In this document: positions 50,597 to 60,368 of the stretch, piece by piece
How positions within the stretch are numbered: position 1 is the first letter of the stretch
How the letters are laid out: each line of letters opens with the position of its first letter
Assembly: GCA_034769895.1 (NCBI GenBank)
Contig: CM068372.1
Span: 384,419,910-384,483,909 of the forward strand
Source: Magicicada septendecula
Lineage: Eukaryota > Arthropoda > Insecta > Hemiptera > Cicadidae
Length of the DNA: 64,000 bases
Direction: 5' to 3'
The notes under the pieces: generated by a model
Database searches by the model: none
Told to the model about the DNA's origin: nothing
What the model saw: only the letters and a program-made list of their open reading frames with translations
Translations under genes and position numbers: made by a program

Positions 50597-50929
50597 AAAT
50601 TGTAATAAGAAATATTATAAATAAGCACGTGTATTCACTGCAAAGGAACGTTCAACACTAAAAGTATTTCGTTTATGCCTTCCAGAAAAAAAGCACGTAT
50701 ACGACCGTCGCCTCCCGGACAATAGAGTAGCAGACAGATGTTGCTCAAGGTTATACGGACAAATGAAGTTAGGGACTGAGTTTATTTTATGTGTATATTC
50801 TCACAATCGTATAATTTGTATGTATAAGTTACACAAACCAATATTTTCACTTATATTAAACATCCGATGATGTATTTAGGCGGTTAAGCGTGCATATTAT
50901 TGTTTTCGATGTTTCAGATGATGATATCT

Positions 50930-51223
50930 CAGGAATGGTGATTCTTAGGAAAAAAAGTATAAGAACACTTTTTGTAGTTAATTTCATGATCTACAACGTT
51001 TGTCTGACCTATTTTTATGATAAAACTTACCGTTTACCAGAAAAATGCAAAACACCAATATTTTTGACATTTGACCTTGAATAACTTTTTTAGCAGAAGT
51101 GGGATCGATGGGGATTTTTGACATTTTATTTGCAATAGTGTTCCCAAGATCTGTACCAATTTTCAGCTCTATGCGAATTATTGTAAACTTACTACTATTT
51201 TTTTGACTACTTTGACCGGACTA
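50930..51223. repeat. Right terminal inverted repeat of the Academ element
   Basis: Partner of the left repeat. The outermost 17 bases match exactly; the next 20 or so diverge and then high similarity resumes. Confidence 0.85.
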
Positions 51224-51226
51224 ATA

Positions 51227-51874
51227 TCTTGAGTCTCTCTGAGATCGCCCCAAAATTGCCGGTGGTATTTATACTAGACGGCGATCTGACAAGTCCAAGA
51301 CTGTTTTCGGCCTGTTAGATATTGTCACTTAGTGCAAAGCGTCCTTTTAATTACAAATCACTTTTTGGTTCATTTTCGCGATTTCGTAAACATACTCGTA
51401 CCATGAGCGATATCATCGTTTGCGTAATTTTTTTCTGGTCACTCACATATAACACATTTATTAATTACTATTTAATTACACTAGTAATTAACATTAAATT
51501 ACCTAGTGTCATTATTATTGCACATTTCTGCAATAATTTTTACATCACCATATTCGTTAACAATTCCTTAATGTAATGGTGTCTTTATAATTAGGGTAAG
51601 TCTTTATAAACAGGTTTAAAACATATTAATTAGTTCATTTTTATCCGGTTAAACCCTGATTACAGACAAGCCAATAATTCTTACGCATTACCCCATCGTA
51701 AAATTTGCCTGTCGTAGCTTGCGTTCACACACAGAAACACACAAGCGCTGTATTCACTCGCGGGGCAGGTGTACGCTTTCTGACAATTCTTAGCCTGCAT
51801 AATATTATTAAAAATTGTTCATCATATATTTTCTATGCTAATTATTTACAAACATACCGCCCTGGGCAAATATG

Positions 51875-51876
<2 letters not shown>
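51227..51876. other. Gene-free AT-rich spacer
   Basis: Nothing recognised between the Academ element and the (TA)n tract. Confidence 0.45.

Positions 51877-51907
<31 letters not shown>
51877..51907. repeat. (TA)n microsatellite
   Basis: About 14 TA units following gcaaatatgcaa. Confidence 0.9.
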
Positions 51908-51912
<5 letters not shown>

Positions 51913-52180
51913 CACTTTCTGCTACAGTCCGTTTTTGATGTATATAATACATTAATATTTATAATTAAATTTACCTCAAGATATTATTTTTCCATTTTGG
52001 AACATGTTTCGAGAGTTATAACATTTTCACTCTCGAAACGTGTTACAAAAAGGAAAAATAACATCTTGAGGTAAATTTAATTATAAATGAGTATGAGAGA
52101 ACGGGAACTCTCGAAACATGTTCCAAAAAGGAAAAATAACATCTTGAGGTAAATTTAATTATAAATATTAAATGTTATAT
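51908..52180. mobile_element. Foldback repeat with duplicated right arm (Penelope-terminal type)
   Basis: The left arm (about 51950-52016: aatttacctcaagat, ttggaacatgtttcgagag) is matched in reverse complement twice, at about 52031-52090 and 52106-52170. A homologue with the same outer flank (ctacagtccgtttttgatg versus ctgcagtctgtttcttgatg) lies at 61474-61830. The ctctcgaaac blocks recall hammerhead cores of Penelope-like ends, but the CTGANGA half is decayed here. Confidence 0.65.
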
Positions 52181-52194
52181 ATATATATATATAT

Positions 52195-53435
52195 TGCAAC
52201 AGATCAAACTTTATTATTCTAATAAGGATATTGTGAGTGTGTAGAAATCGATAAAAGTCTACTATGGAGGAGATGAAATATTATTTATTACATACAAATA
52301 TTGTTTATAAAGATGTATAATGTTTTTTAAATTGTCATGTATTGATAGTATATTAAATTGTTTGTATTGTTCGATTAATATAAATCGATTTTACTTGTTT
52401 GCTGCAACGTCCTCCTCTCGTCTCGTCGGTCCCGTCTCGTCGTCCTCTTCTACTGCTTCACCCCTTCCTGGCGTCCTCTTCGTCTCGTCGTCCTTGTACA
52501 GCAAGCGGCTCCAGCGGCGATATTATTTCAGAGCCTCGTAGTTATGTTTAACTGCTTCCACGATATCTTGTAGTGTCTTTAAGTTCCCTATGCGGATATC
52601 TTAACTTACACGACACAGCACTGAATTTTATTTTAAATTTTACTTAATTATTTATCCTCTTGATTCTTACCGCAAAACTTCGTTAAGAATTACAAGGTTT
52701 ATAGTTTACTTTATATAAAATATTCCTCTATTCCTTCTTGGTTCTTACCGCAAAACTTCGTTAAGAATTTTAATGTTTATGGTTTATTTTATATAAGATC
52801 TTTTTACGTTTGTAAGAGAATAACTCTCTTACCCGGGGCACAACTTCCCCTAGCAACGTCGACAGACAGACTGTGTTCAACCTAGCTCTGCAACGTATGA
52901 ATCTCACTGAATTTGGTGTAATTTGATAGGCCAATCCCAAGTCACATGATTGATGGAACAACCAGATACACAAAATTCATGAAAAACTTTGTATAATTTT
53001 GCATATTCCTGCATGGAAATTATCTACAATTATTATTACCCTATCATTGATAAGAGTTACACTTGAGTTTTGCTTTACTTAAAAAATCATATTTCTAAAA
53101 TAATTACAAACCTCAGAGTATACACAAATCGAAGCTATTTATTTAAATAATTCCTTGTCAAATTTTCATGTAAATCGGTTAACTACCACTGCCGCTATAT
53201 CGATCGCAGATTATCACACCCGCACACGCGCACCATTTCATACAAAAAATACATGACAATATAGTACAATTTTTTATGAAGAGTTTGGTGTAACATATAT
53301 GCTTATCGTTTTTTAAATACAAAACTTATGACTAAAAAACAAAATATTACACAAAACAAATTTAAACAAGAAAATGCTTGTCATTCATGTACTCTGATAT
53401 AAACAGCATATCTTAACATCCTGTGTTCTGTTGCA
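52195..53435 (-). repeat. LTR 1 (3' LTR in element orientation)
   Basis: 1,241 bp. Identical by eye to LTR 2 except C at 52262, where LTR 2 and LTR 3 have T. A minus-strand AATAAA lies within 25 bases of the LTR end at 52195. It contains two direct cttaccgcaaaacttcgtta blocks at about 52667 and 52746. Confidence 0.85.
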
Positions 53436-53624
53436 GGATTAACCCCTCCACGTGTAAAAAAAAAAATTTTTATATGGAATATAATTTTTTTTTTAAAACC
53501 TAAATTGACATAATTTCTTCCCAATAATCATAATCATCGAAATAATAACATAATAACTTCAAAAATCAAAATAACTGAATAGCTTCTATCAAACAACATT
53601 TCCCTAACTGTCACTTTGACAGCT

Positions 53625-55190
53625 CTAATTGTAAACAAACAAAAGCACATGGCTGCTTATCACCAAACATTCCTGAACACTGATAAGGATGTCAATGTCA
53701 GACGTCATTCGGCTATATCTACAGTTCAACCATACATTTTTCAACATGATTACAATTATTCTTATTTTACACATAATTTTATACAATTTCCTACCAGTCA
53801 TTCTACTTATATTCTGGCATTCTAGTTTAATTATTTGTATTATCCTTCTTTTAATTTTTAATTTATCGCACAGACTCATGCCGCGCAACCTTTCTCGTTT
53901 TTTGATTGCTCTACGCTTGCATTTGTTTCGGTAATTGCCGATACATTGCTTTGATTTAATTTTTAAAGGTTTATATGTAATGCCAGTTGTATTACCCAGG
54001 CTACACATAATATAATCTCCTTTGTACAATATGAACTCATTGTTTGATTGAAATTTTTCTGGTATCATCTCAAACATTATTTTCATCAAGTTTTTACAGG
54101 GATCAGTATCTAAGTGCATTTTAAAATTTTCTAATGTCTCGGATTTGTCTGCATACGCATTCATAAAAGACGAACACATATTGCTGTACAGTGAATCTCT
54201 GACTGTATACATAACACCTGCATTTCGTTTCATATGTGGCTGAAAACACTCAGACAGTTCTGATCTTCTGTCAGAATTAACCTTACCTGTGTGCTTTTCC
54301 TCAAATGCACCAGGTACAGGAACAAAACTACTTTGTTTACCCAAGTATTCATCAAATATCTTATTTACATATTCATTTTTACAACTGTATGGACTTCTCA
54401 AGTGTCTATACATTTCATTATTGACTGATAAAACATTACCAGAATTGATCTGCATCTTACAGACACGGTATAACAAATAACATTTATTGTTTTTAAATAC
54501 TCCACCGTTTACCCTTTGATCATACCAATCTGGATAGATGTGAACCAACACTTTGATAAGGTTTTCCTTATTTCTCATTTCAAATTTATAAAAAATATTA
54601 TTTGTAATTTTATGTTCATAAACGTTGGTAATTGTGTGCTGTGTGTTGAAAATTGATTCATATTTATTTAAAAGATTATCTAAATGCTTTTGTTGACCAT
54701 CCGTTATCTCCTTATCAGGCGCACCACCCTCAGCTGCTATCTTATCTATGCGATTACCGGCTGGTTCCTGTATGTCGACGGGACTATACCGGTCAATCGC
54801 ATTGTTACATTCATTTTCCTGCCTAAGAGAATAATTCAACTTAATTTTGGCTTCACATTCCCTGCTGTGAGATTTATTCCTTTCTAAGGCGGTCTCACTA
54901 CTACTACAAATTAATTCTAATTTATCAGCTATACGTTTTTCGGTTAACTCTAAAAGTTGTTTATTTTGTTCAGTCTGGTCATGAATGGCTATATAAATTT
55001 TTTTATTCTCATCATGAAGTGATTGTAATGACTTATTTTGCTTTAATGCTACTTCTTCCGACAGTTTTTGCATATTTGCTTTATTTTCGTCCGATAGCTT
55101 TTGCATATTGGCCTTACTGTCTTCGGACATCTTTTGCATATTGGCCATTAAAGCCGCTAAGGTATTTTGTAATTCTAGTAATTCGGCCAT
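53625..55190 (-). CDS. 521-aa protein of the non-autonomous LTR element, copy 1
   Basis: Intact single ORF from an ATG at 55190, about 375 bases inside the LTR. Residues 1-115 form a coiled coil that begins with three 11-residue repeats (ANMQKMSEDSK and variants, residues 16-48), like the N-terminus of a Gag. Residues 162-198 (QQKHLDNLLNKYESIF, NVYEHKI) match the linker that normally precedes Gypsy reverse transcriptase. From residue 199 the sequence leaves pol and continues as about 190 residues of unknown origin (HIYPDWYDQRVNGGVF, SYSCKN-like and FVPVPGAFEEKHTGK blocks). A very basic part follows (residues about 395-450) and then a hydrophobic-rich end. It has no catalytic RT motif. By inference it is a Gag-pol remnant fused to a captured or strongly rearranged sequence; function unknown. 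Confidence 0.7.
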   Translation of the reverse strand: MAELLELQNTLAALMANMQKMSEDSKANMQKLSDENKANMQKLSEEVALKQNKSLQSLHDENKKIYIAIHDQTEQNKQLLELTEKRIADKLELICSSSETALERNKSHSRECEAKIKLNYSLRQENECNNAIDRYSPVDIQEPAGNRIDKIAAEGGAPDKEITDGQQKHLDNLLNKYESIFNTQHTITNVYEHKITNNIFYKFEMRNKENLIKVLVHIYPDWYDQRVNGGVFKNNKCYLLYRVCKMQINSGNVLSVNNEMYRHLRSPYSCKNEYVNKIFDEYLGKQSSFVPVPGAFEEKHTGKVNSDRRSELSECFQPHMKRNAGVMYTVRDSLYSNMCSSFMNAYADKSETLENFKMHLDTDPCKNLMKIMFEMIPEKFQSNNEFILYKGDYIMCSLGNTTGITYKPLKIKSKQCIGNYRNKCKRRAIKKRERLRGMSLCDKLKIKRRIIQIIKLECQNISRMTGRKLYKIMCKIRIIVIMLKNVWLNCRYSRMTSDIDILISVQECLVISSHVLLFVYN

Positions 55191-55565
55191 ATTGATTATT
55201 TATTTTTAAATTTATAAAATATTATAGTTTTATTTATAGTAACGGCAATATTTTTTATAAGTATTATTTCTAATAATGTCCGTTTATGTTATTATTATTA
55301 TAGTCCAGTCTCACAATCAAATGTAAACACTTAATCTAACACAAATAACAATAATAATTCAACCTCCATACAGATAATAACTCTATTGTTCAAATATCTG
55401 ATAAGAGGGAGTATTCCAACTTTTATCTACACTCCCTGACAACATAGAACAGCACCTATAAATAGTTCAATGAATTTAGTCTCTACACACTCAAATAAAT
55501 ATTTCTTTTTTTTTTAAATTAATTCATTAATCGAGCCCAACGTTGGCAAGCGCCAAATATCCTTA

Positions 55566-56806
55566 TGCAACAGATCAAACTTTATTATTCTAATAAGGAT
55601 ATTGTGAGTGTGTAGAAATCGATAAAAGTCTATTATGGAGGAGATGAAATATTATTTATTACATACAAATATTGTTTATAAAGATGTATAATGTTTTTTA
55701 AATTGTCATGTATTGATAGTATATTAAATTGTTTGTATTGTTCGATTAATATAAATCGATTTTACTTGTTTGCTGCAACGTCCTCCTCTCGTCTCGTCGG
55801 TCCCGTCTCGTCGTCCTCTTCTACTGCTTCACCCCTTCCTGGCGTCCTCTTCGTCTCGTCGTCCTTGTACAGCAAGCGGCTCCAGCGGCGATATTATTTC
55901 AGAGCCTCGTAGTTATGTTTAACTGCTTCCACGATATCTTGTAGTGTCTTTAAGTTCCCTATGCGGATATCTTAACTTACACGACACAGCACTGAATTTT
56001 ATTTTAAATTTTACTTAATTATTTATCCTCTTGATTCTTACCGCAAAACTTCGTTAAGAATTACAAGGTTTATAGTTTACTTTATATAAAATATTCCTCT
56101 ATTCCTTCTTGGTTCTTACCGCAAAACTTCGTTAAGAATTTTAATGTTTATGGTTTATTTTATATAAGATCTTTTTACGTTTGTAAGAGAATAACTCTCT
56201 TACCCGGGGCACAACTTCCCCTAGCAACGTCGACAGACAGACTGTGTTCAACCTAGCTCTGCAACGTATGAATCTCACTGAATTTGGTGTAATTTGATAG
56301 GCCAATCCCAAGTCACATGATTGATGGAACAACCAGATACACAAAATTCATGAAAAACTTTGTATAATTTTGCATATTCCTGCATGGAAATTATCTACAA
56401 TTATTATTACCCTATCATTGATAAGAGTTACACTTGAGTTTTGCTTTACTTAAAAAATCATATTTCTAAAATAATTACAAACCTCAGAGTATACACAAAT
56501 CGAAGCTATTTATTTAAATAATTCCTTGTCAAATTTTCATGTAAATCGGTTAACTACCACTGCCGCTATATCGATCGCAGATTATCACACCCGCACACGC
56601 GCACCATTTCATACAAAAAATACATGACAATATAGTACAATTTTTTATGAAGAGTTTGGTGTAACATATATGCTTATCGTTTTTTAAATACAAAACTTAT
56701 GACTAAAAAACAAAATATTACACAAAACAAATTTAAACAAGAAAATGCTTGTCATTCATGTACTCTGATATAAACAGCATATCTTAACATCCTGTGTTCT
56801 GTTGCA
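55566..56806 (-). repeat. LTR 2 (shared middle LTR)
   Basis: 1,241 bp. At its left diagnostic site (55633) it matches LTR 3. At all further sites where LTR 1 and LTR 3 differ (from 55833 on) it matches LTR 1. That mosaic is the expected product of crossing-over between the two outer LTRs. Confidence 0.85.
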
Positions 56807-56995
56807 GGATTAACCCCTCCACGTGTAAAAAAAAAAATTTTTATATGGAATATAATTTTTTTTTTAAAACCTAAATTGACATAATTTCTTCCCAATAATC
56901 ATAATCATCGAAATAATAACATAATAACTTCAAAAATCAAAATAACTGAATAGCTTCTATCAAACAACATTTCCCTAACTGTCACTTTGACAGCT

Positions 56996-58561
56996 CTAAT
57001 TGTAAACAAACAAAAGCACATGGCTGCTTATCACCAAACATTCCTGAACACTGATAAGGATGTCAATGTCAGACGTCATTCGGCTATATCTACAGTTCAA
57101 CCATACATTTTTCAACATGATTACAATTATTCTTATTTTACACATAATTTTATACAATTTCCTACCAGTCATTCTACTTATATTCTGGCATTCTAGTTTA
57201 ATTATTTGTATTATCCTTCTTTTAATTTTTAATTTATCGCACAGACTCATGCCGCGCAACCTTTCTCGTTTTTTGATTGCTCTACGCTTGCATTTGTTTC
57301 GGTAATTGCCGATACATTGCTTTGATTTAATTTTTAAAGGTTTATATGTAATGCCAGTTGTATTACCCAGGCTACACATAATATAATCTCCTTTGTACAA
57401 TATGAACTCATTGTTTGATTGAAATTTTTCTGGTATCATCTCAAACATTATTTTCATCAAGTTTTTACAGGGATCAGTATCTAAGTGCATTTTAAAATTT
57501 TCTAATGTCTCGGATTTGTCTGCATACGCATTCATAAAAGACGAACACATATTGCTGTACAGTGAATCTCTGACTGTATACATAACACCTGCATTTCGTT
57601 TCATATGTGGCTGAAAACACTCAGACAGTTCTGATCTTCTGTCAGAATTAACCTTACCTGTGTGCTTTTCCTCAAATGCACCAGGTACAGGAACAAAACT
57701 ACTTTGTTTACCCAAGTATTCATCAAATATCTTATTTACATATTCATTTTTACAACTGTATGGACTTCTCAAGTGTCTATACATTTCATTATTGACTGAT
57801 AAAACATTACCAGAATTGATCTGCATCTTACAGACACGGTATAACAAATAACATTTATTGTTTTTAAATACTCCACCGTTTACCCTTTGATCATACCAAT
57901 CTGGATAGATGTGAACCAACACTTTGATAAGGTTTTCCTTATTTCTCATTTCAAATTTATAAAAAATATTATTTGTAATTTTATGTTCATAAACGTTGGT
58001 AATTGTGTGCTGTGTGTTGAAAATTGATTCATATTTATTTAAAAGATTATCTAAATGCTTTTGTTGACCATCCGTTATCTCCTTATCAGGCGCACCACCC
58101 TCAGCTGCTATCTTATCTATGCGATTACCGGCTGGTTCCTGTATGTCGACGGGACTATACCGGTCAATCGCATTGTTACATTCATTTTCCTGCCTAAGAG
58201 AATAATTCAACTTAATTTTGGCTTCACATTCCCTGCTGTGAGATTTATTCCTTTCTAAGGCGGTCTCACTACTACTACAAATTAATTCTAATTTATCAGC
58301 TATACGTTTTTCGGTTAACTCTAAAAGTTGTTTATTTTGTTCAGTCTGGTCATGAATGGCTATATAAATTTTTTTATTCTCATCATGAAGTGATTGTAAT
58401 GACTTATTTTGCTTTAATGCTACTTCTTCCGACAGTTTTTGCATATTTGCTTTATTTTCGTCCGATAGCTTTTGCATATTGGCCTTACTGTCTTCGGACA
58501 TCTTTTGCATATTGGCCATTAAAGCCGCTAAGGTATTTTGTAATTCTAGTAATTCGGCCAT
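56996..58561 (-). CDS. 521-aa protein of the non-autonomous LTR element, copy 2
   Basis: Translation identical, residue for residue, to the copy at 53625-55190. It lies in the second internal region, exactly 3,371 bp away. Identity of two 1.57-kb ORFs means the duplication is very recent, is kept equal by gene conversion, or is an assembly artefact. In element orientation this copy lies closer to the outer 5' LTR (LTR 3), and so would be the first one transcribed. Confidence 0.7.
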   Translation of the reverse strand: MAELLELQNTLAALMANMQKMSEDSKANMQKLSDENKANMQKLSEEVALKQNKSLQSLHDENKKIYIAIHDQTEQNKQLLELTEKRIADKLELICSSSETALERNKSHSRECEAKIKLNYSLRQENECNNAIDRYSPVDIQEPAGNRIDKIAAEGGAPDKEITDGQQKHLDNLLNKYESIFNTQHTITNVYEHKITNNIFYKFEMRNKENLIKVLVHIYPDWYDQRVNGGVFKNNKCYLLYRVCKMQINSGNVLSVNNEMYRHLRSPYSCKNEYVNKIFDEYLGKQSSFVPVPGAFEEKHTGKVNSDRRSELSECFQPHMKRNAGVMYTVRDSLYSNMCSSFMNAYADKSETLENFKMHLDTDPCKNLMKIMFEMIPEKFQSNNEFILYKGDYIMCSLGNTTGITYKPLKIKSKQCIGNYRNKCKRRAIKKRERLRGMSLCDKLKIKRRIIQIIKLECQNISRMTGRKLYKIMCKIRIIVIMLKNVWLNCRYSRMTSDIDILISVQECLVISSHVLLFVYN

Positions 58562-58936
58562 ATTGATTATTTATTTTTAAATTTATAAAATATTATAGTT
58601 TTATTTATAGTAACGGCAATATTTTTTATAAGTATTATTTCTAATAATGTCCGTTTATGTTATTATTATTATAGTCCAGTCTCACAATCAAATGTAAACA
58701 CTTAATCTAACACAAATAACAATAATAATTCAACCTCCATACAGATAATAACTCTATTGTTCAAATATCTGATAAGAGGGAGTATTCCAACTTTTATCTA
58801 CACTCCCTGACAACATAGAACAGCACCTATAAATAGTTCAATGAATTTAGTCTCTACACACTCAAATAAATATTTCTTTTTTTTTTAAATTAATTCATTA
58901 ATCGAGCCCAACGTTGGCAAGCGCCAAATATCCTTA

Positions 58937-60177
58937 TGCAACAGATCAAACTTTATTATTCTAATAAGGATATTGTGAGTGTGTAGAAATCGATAAAAGT
59001 CTATTATGGAGGAGATGAAATATTATTTATTACATACAAATATTGTTTATAAAGATGTATAATGTTTTTTAAATTGTCATGTATTGATAGTATATTAAAT
59101 TGTTTGTATTGTTCGATTAATATAAATCGATTTTACTTGTTTGCTGCAACGTCCTCCTCTCGTCTCGTCGGTCCCGTCTCGTCGTCCTCTTCTACTGCTT
59201 CACTCCTTCCTGGCGTCCTCTTCGTCTCGTCGTCCTTGTACAGCAAGCGGCTCCAGCGGCGATATTATTTCAGAGCCTCGTAGTTATGTTTAACTGCTTC
59301 CACGATATCTTGTAGTGTCTTTAAGTTTCCTATGCGGATATCTTATCTTACACGACACGGCACTGAATTTTATTTTAAATTTTACTTAATTATTTATCCT
59401 CTTGATTCTTACCGCAAAACTTCGTTAAGAATTACAAGGTTTATAGTTTACTTTATATAAAATATTCCTCTATTCCTTCTTGGTTCTTACCGCAAAACTT
59501 CGTTAAGAATTTTAATGTTTATGGTTTATTTTATATAAGATCTTTTTACGTTTGTAAGAGAATAACTCTCTTACCCGGGGCACAACTTCCCCTAGCAACG
59601 TCGACAGACTGACTGTGTTCAACCTAGCTCTGCAACGTATGAATCTCACTGAATTTGGTGTAATTTGATAGGCCAATCCCAAGTCACATGATTGATGGAA
59701 CAACCAGATACACAAAATTCATGAAAAACTTTGTATAATTTTGCATATTCCTGCATGGAAATTATCTACAATTATTATTACCCTATCATTGATAAGAGTT
59801 ACACTTGAGTTTTGCTTTACTTAAAAAATCATATTCCTAAAATAATTACAAACCTCAGAGTATACACAAATCGAAGCTATTTATTTAAATAATTCCTTGT
59901 CAAATTTTCATGTAAATCGGTTAACTACCACTGCCGCTATATCGATCGCAGATTATCACACCCGCACACGCGCACCATTTCATACAAAAAATACATGACA
60001 ATATAGTACAATTTTTTATGAAGAGTTTGGTGTAACATATATGCTTATCGTTTTTTAAATACGTAACTTATGACTAAAAAACAAAATATTACACAAAACA
60101 AATTTAAACAAGAAAATGCTTGTCATTCATGTACTCTGATATAAACAGCATATCTTATCATCCTGTGTTCTGTTGCA
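58937..60177 (-). repeat. LTR 3 (5' LTR in element orientation)
   Basis: 1,241 bp with about nine substitutions against LTR 2, for example at 59204, in the aagtttccta and tcttatctta blocks, and at aatacgtaact near 60060. LTR 1 to LTR 3 divergence is therefore below one percent, so the original insertion was recent. Confidence 0.85.
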
Positions 60178-60325
60178 ATATATATATATATATATATATA
60201 GATGTGAAGTTTTGTTGACTCTCTATCACTGAATGGTAGAGTATTATTAATTTAAATATAAATAATTCATTACCGACTCGGAAACAATGTTTTTTATGGG
60301 TAAGAACGTAAAAGATTTACCTTAT

Positions 60326-60368
60326 AGCCTGAACCGGTTTTCGCTTTAAAGAAGCTTCTTCAGAGGCT
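60326..60368 (-). ncRNA. Hammerhead-ribozyme-like motif in the left Penelope arm
   Basis: On the minus strand: stem I AGCCT (60364-60368 complement), core CTGAAGA, stem II GCTT/AAGC with a five-base loop, GAAA, palindromic stem III region around ACCGGT, a C at the expected cleavage position, and stem I closing strand AGGCT (60326-60330 complement). All conserved core bases are present. One unpaired A separates the core from stem II, which departs from the consensus. Confidence 0.55.

Larger units (their letters stand above)
45603..51223 (-). mobile_element. Academ-superfamily DNA transposon, 5.6 kb, inactive
   Basis: Both ends read TAGTCCGGTCAAAGTAG inward and are followed by TIRs of about 290 bp. 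ATA flanks each side (45600-45602, 51224-51226), a 3-bp target duplication. The interior encodes, on the minus strand, an N-terminal Cys-rich zinc finger, a long transposase region, an XPG/PIN-type nuclease and a Cys-rich tail. That combination with short target duplications fits Academ elements of the XPG-bearing lineage. The coding region has about seven breaks, so this copy is dead, but its ends look able to be recognised by a transposase in trans. Confidence 0.8.
52195..60177 (-). mobile_element. Tandem array of a non-autonomous LTR retroelement (3 LTRs, 2 internal regions)
   Basis: The sequence has an exact 3,371-bp period: LTR 52195-53435, internal 53436-55565, LTR 55566-56806, internal 56807-58936, LTR 58937-60177. 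LTRs start TGCAACAGA and end TCTGTTGCA, a perfect 9-bp inverted repeat. The array sits in a (TA)n tract, with ATAT at 52191-52194 and 60178-60181 as a plausible target duplication. Orientation is minus: a PPT-like GGAGGGG precedes the 3' LTR (near 53447) and a TGGCGC-starting primer-site candidate lies near 55555 and 58926. No RT, RNase H or integrase is present, so it must move, if at all, with help from an autonomous Gypsy element. Confidence 0.85.

Noticed and set aside
45603-51223. A multi-exon host gene encoding an XPG-like nuclease
   Set aside because: The unit is bounded by long TIRs and a 3-bp target duplication. The breaks are frameshifts and stops within conserved text and not introns with clean splice sites.
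52320-52541. 73-aa + strand ORF repeated at 55691 and 59062
   Set aside because: It lies inside the LTR on the antisense strand and is repeated only because the LTR is. It ends in Ser-rich composition without a domain.
53689-53934. 81-aa + strand hydrophobic ORF, also at 57060
   Set aside because: Antisense shadow of the basic C-terminus of the 521-aa protein.
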